From: Myxococcota bacterium
GTDB taxonomy: Bacteria > Myxococcota_A > UBA9160 > UBA4427
Assembly (NCBI GenBank): GCA_030748735.1
Contig: JASMLK010000043.1
Span: 62,001 to 126,000 of the forward strand
Direction of reading: 5' to 3'
DNA length: 64,000 nucleotides
Below the pieces are notes generated by a model. It was not told the DNA's origin. It saw only the letters and a list, made by a program, of their open reading frames with translations, and ran no database searches. The position numbers and the translations under genes were made by a program. Each line of letters begins with the position of its first letter. Position 1 is the stretch's first letter. Shown in pieces: positions 8,731-17,338 of this stretch.

Positions 8731-8761
8731 GGCCCCGAGCAACACCACGTTGCTCGGGGCC
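8731..8761. terminator. Bidirectional rho-independent terminator
   Basis: A perfect 13-base-pair stem (GGCCCCGAGCAAC with its complement) closes a 5-base loop. It is followed on the plus strand by a T-rich tract and preceded by AAAGAAAA, which gives a U-rich tail for transcription from the other side. It lies between the convergent DUF1573-like and SGNH genes and can end both transcripts. Confidence 0.9.
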
Positions 8762-8787
8762 TTCCTTCATTCATTTCCCTTGCGGAA

Positions 8788-9552
8788 CTAGCGATACATG
8801 TTCTGGTCGACCATGGTTCCCCAGATCAGGTTTCCGAGCTTCACCGAGCCACTGTAGGTGGGGTGAATGCCGTCGCTCTTGAGGTCACTCGGCACGATGG
8901 AGCCGCGCGGATCCATCACGGCGAGGTTGAACGCGCCGAGCGTGCTCCCGTAGAACGTGCCATAGCCCGCAACGCTGCCCGAATAGTACGAGCCGCCGTA
9001 GGGCGTCAGGTCGAACATGTCGGGGTAGAGGGCATCGTGCACGTAGTCGATGGCCTCGTTCTTCTCGGCTTCGGGCGCCTTCACGTGGTAGTAGCCGAGC
9101 CAGACGTGATCATCCGACGGGCCGACGTACATGTCGTTGATCATGTTCCACTGCACATCCGCGACGTAGTCGACCAGGTTCAGACAAGCGCTGGTGAGCG
9201 GGTCCGAATCGCAGTCGGTCGAACTTTGCAAAATGTCGTTGGCGCCGCCGTCCGCGATCACCGTCTCGAGGGACGACCGGTTTTCGGCCCGGGCAAGCTG
9301 GCGATCGATGGCCGCGATCTTCGCGCCAGAAACCGAGCGATCCTTGTACTTCTTGCCCGAGAGCCCATGAAGCACGCTGTGGATGTCGCCCGAAAGATCG
9401 AAGACGCTGTCTCCAACGATCTGGACGTCCCGTTCATTCGGCCGGGGATTGTTGAAATCCCAACTGCAGCCGACGCTGGTCGTCGCCATCGTGACCAGCA
9501 AACTCGTTACCAACTTCACCTGCTTTGCCTGGACGTTCACGCTGAATTTCAC
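8788..9552 (-). CDS. SGNH/GDSL-type hydrolase lipoprotein
   Basis: The mature protein begins at a lipobox, TTSVGC, after a hydrophobic stretch, so it is probably membrane-tethered. SGNH blocks are visible: GDSVFDL (block I with nucleophilic Ser), GGAND (block III with Asn) and SDGIHPT (block V with Asp and His). Such enzymes hydrolyse esters or acyl groups at the cell surface; the substrate is unknown. I chose the GTG at 9552, preceded by AAGGGG at 8 bases, because it gives a normal lipoprotein signal and a 254-residue protein. The longer frame to 9666 would bury the signal peptide. Confidence 0.8.
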   Translation of the reverse strand: MKFSVNVQAKQVKLVTSLLVTMATTSVGCSWDFNNPRPNERDVQIVGDSVFDLSGDIHSVLHGLSGKKYKDRSVSGAKIAAIDRQLARAENRSSLETVIADGGANDILQSSTDCDSDPLTSACLNLVDYVADVQWNMINDMYVGPSDDHVWLGYYHVKAPEAEKNEAIDYVHDALYPDMFDLTPYGGSYYSGSVAGYGTFYGSTLGAFNLAVMDPRGSIVPSDLKSDGIHPTYSGSVKLGNLIWGTMVDQNMYR

Positions 9553-9820
9553 GCTCGGCACCCCTTCATTCCGTGAATCACCGCAAGGACGGTGATTCGG
9601 TTTGGAGCCCGCGACGGAGCTTTCGATACTCCGCAGCCGGGCAGCACGCCGGTCCCCCAATCGCACCGACGCTTTCGTGTGATTCAGGCTAAAGGCCGCG
9701 CTCGAAACAAGTCAAGAAAGAATCGATCGATCGCTCATTTCATAATTCTATGCGTCAACGCGTTGTAGAAGTGGACTCGGAGTCCCTTTCGAATCGATGG
9801 GACATCCTGGTCCCGGACTC

Positions 9821-10446
9821 CTAGTCACTCTCGTTCCAGCGAGGTCTGCGTTTTTCGAAGAAGGCTCGCGCGACTTCTTCCGTCTCACCCGACGTGCTCG
9901 CCATGATCTGGTTGCGGTTCTCGAGTTGGATCGCCGCTTCGAGATTCGGAATGTCCAGGTTGGCCCACATCACCTGCTTGGTGGCGAAGAGACCGAAAGG
10001 CGTGAACTCGCAGAGTTCATCCGCGAGTTCGAGCGCAGTGCCCAGGATCTCTTCGTCCGGTGCGATGCGGGTGACGATGCCGTATCGCTCGGCCTCCTCG
10101 GCATCGAGGGAGCGCGCGGACATGATCAGGTCGTGCGCGCGCGATGCGCCGATCAAACGCGGTAGCAGGTAGCTCGTTCCGATGTCGCAACCCGAAACGC
10201 CAACGCGAATGAACTGAACACAGAGCTTCGCCGCGCGCGCGGCGACGCGGAGGTCGCAACCGAGTGCCAGGGCAAGGCCGCCCCCGTCAACACGACCACG
10301 CGGCACTGGTTGTTGCGGTCGATCTCGTCGAGCGCGGTGTGCAACTCCTCGACGAGCTCCCATGAGAGCGCGTTGAGGCTCTGGGGACGGTTCAGTCGCA
10401 GGATCGCGACGGAAGGTTTGGGGTGTTCGATCTCGGACGTGTTCAC
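9821..10446 (-). pseudogene. Crotonase (enoyl-CoA hydratase) with internal deletion and frameshift
   Basis: The 5' part, from a GTG at 10446 with an AGGAGA site, reads VAILRLNRPQSLNALSWELV and then RVVVLTGA, a normal crotonase N-terminus. After LTGA the frame fails. The sequence continues in another frame as GGGLALALGCDLRVAA, then SYLLPRLIGASRAHDLIMSA to a normal C-terminus at 9821. Compared with the intact crotonase at 48809, about 60 codons carrying the first oxyanion-hole loop (GRGFCAG there) are gone. The junction near 10276-10288 lies in a G-rich run. The product cannot be active. Confidence 0.85.
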
Positions 10447-10687
10447 AGCCTGGTCTCCTGTGTGCGCTGGACCGTCGGCGTCGTTCCGAGCCGGACCGCT
10501 CGCTCCTCGCAGACGCCCCTGGGCTCGCCTCACGATGCGGTTGCCGAGTCGCCGCCACGACTCGCGAACCCACCGGCACCGCAGCGAGACTGGGGCGATC
10601 GGTCTCTTGCCAAGTCCTCGTTCGGGCTGTGAAATGTCGACACCTGCAGGCGCGAGCCCCCGGGGCCGGAAAACGGAGATCACGCGA

Positions 10688-12121
10688 ATGCCCTACGAAC
10701 ACTTCGACCGTCTCAGCAGCACCGACGAAGTCATGCTGGCTCTCGACGACGAGAACACCCACATGCACGTGGGCGCGGTGGCGATCTTCGACGCCGCGCC
10801 GCTGATCAATGCGGATGGCGACTTCGAGATCGATCGCGTGCGCGACGCGATCGACGCCGCGACGATCCACATTCCGCGCTTTCGTCAGAAGCTCGTGCAC
10901 ATCCCCGTCTTCGACCGGCCCGTCTGGGTGGACGACCGCCAGTTCAATCTCTTCTTTCACGTTCGCCATACCGCGCTGCCCCACCCGGGCAGCCTCCGCA
11001 AGATCAAGCGACTCACTGGGCGTGTCATGTCCCAGAAGCTCGACCCACACAAGCCGCTGTGGGAAGTCTGGGTCGTCGAAGGGCTCGAGGACAACCGGTT
11101 CGCGCTGATCGTGAAAGCGCACCACTGCATGGTGGACGGTGTGGGCGGCGTCGAGTTGTTGACACAGATCCTGAGCCCCGATCCCAAAGCAGCCGATCCC
11201 AAGCTGACGGAGTGGATACCACGCCACGTGCCGTCGGATCTCGCGCTCTTCCGGAACGAAGTCGGGCGGCGGCTCTCGGCGCCGTGGTCCCTCGCAACCG
11301 CGGGTTGGCGCGCGATCACGAGTCCGATCGAATCGCTCGAAACCTTGCGCGATGGCGGGTCCAACTTGATCGAAGCGGTCAGCTCGATGGGCACGGGTTC
11401 GTCCCCCACTCCGATCGATGAGGCGACAGGCCCATACCGGCGCGTCGACTGGTTGCACCTCGATATCCAGGGCGCGCTTCAGATCAAGCGCGCCTTCGGT
11501 GGCACGCTCAATGACGTCGTGCTGGCCTGCGCAGCGGGTGCCTTCGGGCGCTTCCTGCGCCAACGCGGCGTGGACACCAGCGACCTCGACTTCCGCACGT
11601 CGATCCCGATGAACGTTCGCGACAAGAACGGGGAAACCGACATCGGCAACCACATCACCACGCTCTTCGCCGCGCTTCCCGTCGACGAAGAAGACTCCAC
11701 CAGGCGCATCGAGAAGGTGATCGAGACCACCCGCGAGATCAAAAGCTCGGCGGAAAAGCGCGGCGTGAGCGACGAGGAAGGTCTCGTCGGCGAACTCAGC
11801 GACCGGTTGTTTCCGAGCCTCATGGCCGAGGCGGCCAGGTTGGTGCGCGACCGCCTGCAGCTGGTGAACGTCTACATCAGCAACGTGCCCGGGCCCCGGG
11901 TGCCCGTCTACCTGCTGGGCGCGAAGATGCTGGAGATCTATCCCGTTGCGCCGGTCGTGCACATGATTGCCGTCGCGCTCTTCACCTACGACAAGGGACT
12001 CCACTGGGGTTTCAACGCCGACTGGGATCTGTTCCCCGATCTGCACGCGCTGATCGAATTCACCGAAGAGGAATTCGAGGCCCTGCTGAAGGCGGCCGCC
12101 GCGAAGTCGCCGGCAGCCTGA
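10688..12121 (+). CDS. Wax ester synthase / diacylglycerol acyltransferase (WS/DGAT)
   Basis: A 477-residue acyl-CoA:alcohol/diacylglycerol O-acyltransferase. The catalytic HHxxxDG motif is intact (KAHHCMVDGVGG, His145-His146 and Asp150). The N-terminal LSSTDEVMLALDDENTHMHV block and the C-terminal VNVYISNVPGP block are both family signatures. Such enzymes make wax esters or triacylglycerols as storage lipid from acyl-CoA. The ATG at 10688 has CGGAGA upstream. It is transcribed divergently from the broken crotonase, 241 bases away, and stands alone on its strand. Confidence 0.9.
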   Translation: MPYEHFDRLSSTDEVMLALDDENTHMHVGAVAIFDAAPLINADGDFEIDRVRDAIDAATIHIPRFRQKLVHIPVFDRPVWVDDRQFNLFFHVRHTALPHPGSLRKIKRLTGRVMSQKLDPHKPLWEVWVVEGLEDNRFALIVKAHHCMVDGVGGVELLTQILSPDPKAADPKLTEWIPRHVPSDLALFRNEVGRRLSAPWSLATAGWRAITSPIESLETLRDGGSNLIEAVSSMGTGSSPTPIDEATGPYRRVDWLHLDIQGALQIKRAFGGTLNDVVLACAAGAFGRFLRQRGVDTSDLDFRTSIPMNVRDKNGETDIGNHITTLFAALPVDEEDSTRRIEKVIETTREIKSSAEKRGVSDEEGLVGELSDRLFPSLMAEAARLVRDRLQLVNVYISNVPGPRVPVYLLGAKMLEIYPVAPVVHMIAVALFTYDKGLHWGFNADWDLFPDLHALIEFTEEEFEALLKAAAAKSPAA

Positions 12122-12139
12122 ACCTGTTCGACGCTGGGA

Positions 12140-12550
12140 TCACGACTGCATCTCGACGATTTCGCACAGATGCCCCTCTGGGTCGCGTGCAAACGCCACG
12201 CGGATCTTGTGGGCCGGGTTTTCCCTCACGTCGCTGCACAGTGAGCCCCCAGCTTGCTTCACGCGGTCGAGCAGGGGCGGCAGATCGTTGGTCGTGAAGC
12301 CGAGGATCATTTCGTCGATCGGTGGAGCGGGCCGTCCCTCGTACTTCAGCAGGGTCAATGGGCCGTAAGGCAGGGCGGGGTCTTGCGAAAGGGAGATCTG
12401 TTCGATCGGCTCACCTCCGATGCCCTTTTCGAGGCGTTCGCGCATCACCGGGTGAAGCCCGAAGACCGTGCAGTAGAAATCGGCCATCGCGTCGAGGTCA
12501 TCGACCACGAGTTTCGTGAATGTGAGTTGCGCATTCGGGCTCGTCGCCAC
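12140..12550 (-). CDS. VOC-superfamily (glyoxalase/dioxygenase-fold) protein
   Basis: 136 residues forming one vicinal-oxygen-chelate module: FTKLVVDDLDAMADFYCTVF at the start and FARDPEGHLCEIVE at the end are the paired beta-alpha-beta-beta-beta halves. Family members include glyoxalase I, fosfomycin resistance proteins and ring-cleavage dioxygenases, and all bind a metal via His/Glu; the final Glu in CEIVE is a likely ligand. The substrate is unknown. The GTG at 12550 has AGGAAGGG upstream. It converges with WS/DGAT with 18 bases between the stops. Confidence 0.8.
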   Translation of the reverse strand: MATSPNAQLTFTKLVVDDLDAMADFYCTVFGLHPVMRERLEKGIGGEPIEQISLSQDPALPYGPLTLLKYEGRPAPPIDEMILGFTTNDLPPLLDRVKQAGGSLCSDVRENPAHKIRVAFARDPEGHLCEIVEMQS

Positions 12551-12572
12551 GCACCCTTCCCTTCCTGTCGCG

Positions 12573-13250
12573 CTAGCGGCCGGTCCCGGAACCCGACAGC
12601 TCGTAGAGGTTCATGTCCACCTTCTGCCCGCTCACGACCATCATCACCATCACGTCTTCGCGCAGGAATTTCACGATGTTGGTGATGGGCTTGCCGTAGA
12701 AGTCGGTTTCGTAGACGAATTCGCCGGTGGCTTCGTCGTACGCGTACTCGTTCATGGTTTCGAAGAAGGTGTAGGCGCGGCGGGTCTCTTCACCGGGAAC
12801 GAAGACCAGACTGCCGTCGTCGGTGCGTTCGAGGCGGAAGTCGTCGGGGCGTTCCTTCCAATCGTCGATGCCGGTCCAGTCCGTGTCCCAGAAGGCCCGA
12901 GGGTCCGTGTCGCCGATCGCGACGAAGGCTTCGAGTTCTTCGAGGCGATCGACCGAATCGATGTCGAGTTCGTAGAGTGCGCGTTTGAATTCTTCGACCG
13001 GGGCTGTCTGCCATTCGCTTTCGGTCTGGGCGTCGAGCGCTTCATCGGCCTCGGACGGCAGTCTTCGTTCCATCGCAGGGCCAGAACTCGCGGCTTCGTA
13101 TCCAGCGATCGGGGGAGCAGAAGAAACGGGCGGTGGCGACCCACTGCGCTCTGGCCCCATCCCGCCACCGCCGAAGAGCAAGGTCAAGCCGAAGCCGACG
13201 AGCAGGCCGGAGCCACCGACCACGCCAATTCGCATTCCTTGTGAAGCCAT
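12573..13250 (-). CDS. Single-pass anchored protein downstream of gspC-like gene
   Basis: About 225 residues: an N-terminal hydrophobic anchor with a glycine-rich end (GLLVGFGLTLLFGGGG), a proline/serine-rich linker, then an acidic soluble domain with FKRALYELDIDSVDRLEELE and a beta-rich C-terminus (MVMMVVSGQKVDMNLYEL). I do not recognise the family. It begins 19 bases after the GspC-like gene and is surely co-transcribed, so a role beside that protein in the envelope is plausible. The start at 13250 fits the spacing; ATG codons on either side are possible. Confidence 0.6.
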   Translation of the reverse strand: MASQGMRIGVVGGSGLLVGFGLTLLFGGGGMGPERSGSPPPVSSAPPIAGYEAASSGPAMERRLPSEADEALDAQTESEWQTAPVEEFKRALYELDIDSVDRLEELEAFVAIGDTDPRAFWDTDWTGIDDWKERPDDFRLERTDDGSLVFVPGEETRRAYTFFETMNEYAYDEATGEFVYETDFYGKPITNIVKFLREDVMVMMVVSGQKVDMNLYELSGSGTGR

Positions 13251-13269
13251 CGTCGCCCTGCCCCGCGCT

Positions 13270-14196
13270 TCAGTGCGTTTCCACGCAGCCAAACTGTTTC
13301 AACAACCCCGCGTCGATCTCGACTTCGCGATCGCCCATCGGTCCCGCGACCATTCCCGTCACGGGTTCGCAGCTCGCGAGATCACGCAGCACGCGCGACG
13401 CACCGTCCACTGTCGTGATCTCGATGCCGTTGATCCCGCGGATCACCTCGTCGCGACCGATTCCCGCCTGCTCGAGGAACCCCTCGTCGGAAATCGACAC
13501 GGCCCGCACCCCTTCGATCCGGCCACTCGCGTCGTACAACGGCTCGAGGTCGTTCGCGAGGTGGGCCGCCAACTGGTTCATCGCGTCGATCACCTCGGGG
13601 CTCACGTTGGCCGAGCGGTTTCTCCGGAGCTCGGCCGTAGATCGCAGTGCGCGCTCGCGCCGCACCACGGGCTCGAACTCCATCTCGTCGCTCCCCGATG
13701 CGACACCCGGAAGCCCCTCACCTCGCGACAGCCAGAGTTTTTCGAGTCCCCGTTCGGTGGCGAGCAGGATGCGGCGTTGTTCGATTGCGTGGATCGTCAC
13801 CTCGGGATGACGGGCGAGTGCATCGCCTTCCCGCAAGACCATGTGGCGAACCTCTTCGACGTCGAGGACGACGGCCTGTGAAAGACTCGCGGGGTCTGCG
13901 ACCAGGGTCCCGAGCAGACGCAGGGGAAGCTCGGTATCGGGGATCGTGTCGGTACCCGCAGCACCGTCATTCTCTTCGCCCGCGGACGCCGCGACGGTCG
14001 GACGGGGACGTGCGGAAGGGAGCTCGGCGAGCGAATCCTCACGAACCGAAGCGGAGACGACGACCTCTGCCCCATCGCGCGAGTGCGCCGGCGCACTCGA
14101 TTCGCTCGCGGACATGAGCCAGGTCGCGAGACCCGCGCCCGCAAGCCCACCCACGGCGAATACCACAACGTTGATCCATTGCCGAGAGCGCGTCAC
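13270..14196 (-). CDS. GspC/PulC-like type II secretion inner-membrane protein with PDZ domain
   Basis: 308 residues: a membrane anchor at about residues 9-27, a low-complexity linker, then an HR-like domain (LPLRLLGTLVADP, VVLDVEEVRHMVLREGD and IHAIEQRRILLATERG) and a C-terminal PDZ domain (GIGRDEVIRGINGIEI). This order is that of GspC, which links the inner-membrane platform to the secretin. No other gsp gene lies in the window, so it is an orphan here; the rest may be elsewhere. The start is a GTG. Confidence 0.75.
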   Translation of the reverse strand: MTRSRQWINVVVFAVGGLAGAGLATWLMSASESSAPAHSRDGAEVVVSASVREDSLAELPSARPRPTVAASAGEENDGAAGTDTIPDTELPLRLLGTLVADPASLSQAVVLDVEEVRHMVLREGDALARHPEVTIHAIEQRRILLATERGLEKLWLSRGEGLPGVASGSDEMEFEPVVRRERALRSTAELRRNRSANVSPEVIDAMNQLAAHLANDLEPLYDASGRIEGVRAVSISDEGFLEQAGIGRDEVIRGINGIEITTVDGASRVLRDLASCEPVTGMVAGPMGDREVEIDAGLLKQFGCVETH

Positions 14197-14305
14197 GACG
14201 ATTCACCCCAACCCGGTTCAGCTCAGGGCAAGGTAACAAGCCCCCCACGAGGCTCCACCGGCAAGTGATGCGCGGCAAAGCGGCGCGCGGCCAGGCGGTG
14301 CACGG

Positions 14306-15649
14306 TTACGCGAGCTCGGCCTCGAGAAAGAGGTGGTCGAGGCGACGCACGAAGATGCTCGGCGAGTACTCGACCGCGCGCCGGGCTTCTCCTGCGGCAC
14401 GACCCGGATCGGCCCCGACCCGCAACGCCCTGGTCCCGTCGAGCAGCGCTTCGATGACGACGCGCGCTTCGAGTCGCGCGAGCCTCGCCCCGACGCAGAA
14501 ATGCGCGCCGCGCCCGAAGCTCATGTGATGCCGGGGATACTTGCGATCGAGGCGGAGGCTGTCGCCATCGTCGAAGACGGCAGCGTCACGATTCGCCGAA
14601 GCCCACAGCAGCATCAGTCGGTCGCCTTCTTCGAGGGCGAACCCGCCGAGTTCGCACGCACGCCGCACGACGCGGTAGTGGAACTTGAACGGGGGCTCGA
14701 GGCGAACGACTTCCTCGACGAATCGCGGAATCAGTGCCCGGTCCGCGCGCAAGGTTCGTTGCAGGCCCTGGTCTTCGGCAAGGCGCCGCACGCACGAACC
14801 GAGCAGCGCCGCTGTCGACTCGCCGGCGGCACCGAACATCACGACCGAGATCCCGACGGCCTGCAGTCGGTCGAGCCGACCGTCGGCGACGCCGCGCGCG
14901 AGCGCGCGAAGGAGCGGTTCATCGTTCGTCTCGCTTGCGCCATCTCCCACGGCCACCATCTGGCGGTCGAGGTGCTCAGCCAGATAGTCCGCCATGTTTC
15001 CGGTCTCTTGCGCGAGACTCACGAGCCGCTCCTGCCCGACATCGCCGGCCAGGATGTCACCCCCCATCATGGCCCAGGTTCGAAAGCGACCGACGTCTTC
15101 GCCCGGAAGGCCCAGCAGATGGGCCACCACGTGGGCGGGAATGATCTCCGCAACGGGTACGAAGTCGCCGCCGCGAGTTCGAAGCCACGGTTCGAGCGAT
15201 TCGGATGTCCAGCCGCGAAGCGCATCTTCGAGGCCCGCGATTCGTCGCGGCGAGAGCTTCGGCTGTACGAGCGAGCGGTGAACTGCGTGATCGGGTTCGT
15301 CCGCAGTCGCGATCACCTGATTCGCGCCCACACCGGGGAACGCAAACGTGGTCGGCGCGCCGTCGTCACCGCGCATCAGCACACCGGTGAGATTCGCCGA
15401 GAAGTCGTCCTGACGCCCAAGGGCTTCTTCGATGAGATCCCAGGTCGCAACCGTGTGCACGCCGCTGTCACCGATCCGCGCGAGCGGTCGATCACGCCGA
15501 AGGGTGGCATAGAACGGAAACGGGTCTTCGATCGACGCGGTGGAAAACAGGTATTCGGAGGCCACCTCCTCCGCGGGTGCACGCTGCACGGTTCCTTCTC
15601 CCATCACGCCAACGGACGCACCGGCACCGTGGTCGTATTGGCGGTCCAT
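14306..15649 (-). CDS. Cytochrome P450
   Basis: A 447-residue P450 monooxygenase. The haem-thiolate loop FGRGAHFCVG puts the ligand at about Cys385. The I-helix oxygen-activation motif is GAAGES (A-G-x-E-S/T), and the K-helix ExxR lies in EEVVRLEPPF. It resembles soluble bacterial class I enzymes that hydroxylate lipids or terpenoids; no ferredoxin or reductase gene is adjacent. I chose the ATG at 15649; MGEG slightly downstream is an alternative. The longer frame to 15979 crosses the upstream region and is not family-like. Confidence 0.88.
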   Translation of the reverse strand: MDRQYDHGAGASVGVMGEGTVQRAPAEEVASEYLFSTASIEDPFPFYATLRRDRPLARIGDSGVHTVATWDLIEEALGRQDDFSANLTGVLMRGDDGAPTTFAFPGVGANQVIATADEPDHAVHRSLVQPKLSPRRIAGLEDALRGWTSESLEPWLRTRGGDFVPVAEIIPAHVVAHLLGLPGEDVGRFRTWAMMGGDILAGDVGQERLVSLAQETGNMADYLAEHLDRQMVAVGDGASETNDEPLLRALARGVADGRLDRLQAVGISVVMFGAAGESTAALLGSCVRRLAEDQGLQRTLRADRALIPRFVEEVVRLEPPFKFHYRVVRRACELGGFALEEGDRLMLLWASANRDAAVFDDGDSLRLDRKYPRHHMSFGRGAHFCVGARLARLEARVVIEALLDGTRALRVGADPGRAAGEARRAVEYSPSIFVRRLDHLFLEAELA

Positions 15650-15796
15650 GTGAGTCGATTCGCCGCTCCAGTCTAGGAGGCCAGAACGGGCACCGCCCCG
15701 CCCTTTGTTATGCTCCGCCGGCCCGTGCTCGAAACCTGCAACCAAAGTGATCACGACACGACGATCGCACGAATCGACGAACGAGAGGAATCCAGC

Positions 15797-16171
15797 ATGC
15801 TCGGCTACACCACGATCGGTACCAGCGACATGGACCGCGCCTGCGCGTTCTACGACACACTGCTTGCGGAGATCGGCGCAAAGCAACTCTTTGGCATGGA
15901 CCGCATCAAATTCTATGGCACCGAGATGGGCCAGTCGATGCTGGCGATCTGCATTCCCTACGACGAACAGCCGCACCATCGGGGAAACGGCTGGATGATC
16001 GCGATCCCCGGTGGTTCACGCGAAGGCGTCGACAAGCTCTACAACAAAGCGATCGAACTCGGTGCCACCGACGACGGCCCACCCGGCGAACGCATGCCGG
16101 TCTTCTACGGCGCCTACGTACGAGACCTCGACGGCAACAAGATCTGCTTCTTCGAAATGAGCGCTCCCTGA
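15797..16171 (+). CDS. VOC-superfamily (glyoxalase-like) protein
   Basis: 124 residues with the two halves of a vicinal-oxygen-chelate module: GTSDMDRACAFYDTLLAEIG at the start and YVRDLDGNKICFFEM at the end. Metal-binding Glu in FFEM and His in PHHRGNGW are candidates. The substrate is unknown. The ATG at 15797 has GAGAGGAA upstream. It lies 12 bases before the kinase gene and is likely co-transcribed with it. Confidence 0.8.
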   Translation: MLGYTTIGTSDMDRACAFYDTLLAEIGAKQLFGMDRIKFYGTEMGQSMLAICIPYDEQPHHRGNGWMIAIPGGSREGVDKLYNKAIELGATDDGPPGERMPVFYGAYVRDLDGNKICFFEMSAP

Positions 16172-16183
16172 TCGGATAGCGGA

Positions 16184-17155
16184 ATGCCTCGATTTCCCGA
16201 GCCGCCCCAGGACGACTACGACTCCATATACCTGGAGGAGACGGATCGTCCCCTTCCCGAGAAGATCTTCCAGAACACGCGCTACGCGTACTTCAAGACG
16301 ATCGCCAAGAGCGGCAAGGCGATCATCTCGTCGTGCAAGGACCGTCATCTCGGGCGGGTGATCTGTCACAAGAAGCTGCGTCCCGAATTTGCGGACGACC
16401 CGGTGGAACAGATGCGGCTGCTGCGCGAGGCGCGGGTCACGGCTTCGCTCCAGCATCCCAACACCGTGCCCATCTATGAAGTGAGCCGCGACCAGAAGGG
16501 GCATCTCTACTTCACGATGAAGCTGGTGCACGGCTACACCCTGCGCGAGCTGTTCGACGAGGAGTACCGCGATCGCTACGACCTGGTTCAGCTCGTCGAT
16601 GTGCTGATCCAGGTCGCGCACGCGCTGCGCTACGCGCACAGCCATCGGGTGGTCCACCGCGACATCAAGCCCGAAAACGTTCTGATCGGCCCCTTCAACG
16701 AAGTGCTGCTGCTGGACTGGGGCCTCGCCAAGGTCTGGCGTGTAGACAGCACCGACCAGGAACCCACCCCCGACGCCGCGGCCGTCGAAGCCGCGAAAGA
16801 CGACCCCGTCACATCGCTCACCGGCGCGGGGAAGCTCGACGGAACGATCGAGTACATGTCTCCGGAACAGGCCCGCTCGGATCCGGACATCGACTACAGG
16901 AGCGACATCTTCAGCCTGGGCGTCGTCCTATACGAGGTGCTGGCTCGCCGGCACCCCTTCGAGGGCGAGACCGTCAGCCAGATGAGGGATCAGATCCTAA
17001 ACGTCACGCCGCCGAAACCCTCGACCCTGACCAACGTGAAGATCCCGGCCCCGCTCGAAGACCTCGCCATGCGCTGCCTCGCCAAGGACCGGGAGGAACG
17101 GCCGCGGGGCTGTGAAGAGCTGATCCACATCATGGAACAGGGGTGGTCGCGCTAG
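16184..17155 (+). CDS. Hanks-type serine/threonine protein kinase, cytosolic
   Basis: A 323-residue stand-alone kinase domain with no membrane segment. Catalytic HRDIKPEN is at residues 158-165, the metal motif is DWG (178-180, instead of DFG, as in many bacterial relatives), the APE-like motif is MSPEQA, and the Lys/Glu pair is probably in ICHKKL and LLREARV. The usual glycine-rich GxGxxG loop is not recognisable: the aligned stretch reads AKSGKAIISSCKDRHLG. It may bind ATP in a less usual way or be weakly active. It sits 183 bases before glutamine synthetase II, though nothing shows a regulatory link. Confidence 0.85.
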   Translation: MPRFPEPPQDDYDSIYLEETDRPLPEKIFQNTRYAYFKTIAKSGKAIISSCKDRHLGRVICHKKLRPEFADDPVEQMRLLREARVTASLQHPNTVPIYEVSRDQKGHLYFTMKLVHGYTLRELFDEEYRDRYDLVQLVDVLIQVAHALRYAHSHRVVHRDIKPENVLIGPFNEVLLLDWGLAKVWRVDSTDQEPTPDAAAVEAAKDDPVTSLTGAGKLDGTIEYMSPEQARSDPDIDYRSDIFSLGVVLYEVLARRHPFEGETVSQMRDQILNVTPPKPSTLTNVKIPAPLEDLAMRCLAKDREERPRGCEELIHIMEQGWSR

Positions 17156-17338
17156 AGGTCCGGGCAGCTTGCCTCGAATCTGTGCAGCATTCTTCCCGAA
17201 TCGCCCAGGATGTGGGCAGTCTTGAGCACAAGACGGCACTGAGGGGTGGGCGAATCCGGCACGGGTGTTGCAGCGGGTACGAGGCGCGACCGATTCTTCC
17301 ACCCCCCCGATTCCGCCGGAGCAACAGGAGCAAGCACA

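Noticed and set aside
9821-12046. A 741-codon minus-strand open frame
   Set aside because: Only its last ~130 codons (crotonase tail) are real; the rest is antisense to the intact WS/DGAT gene.
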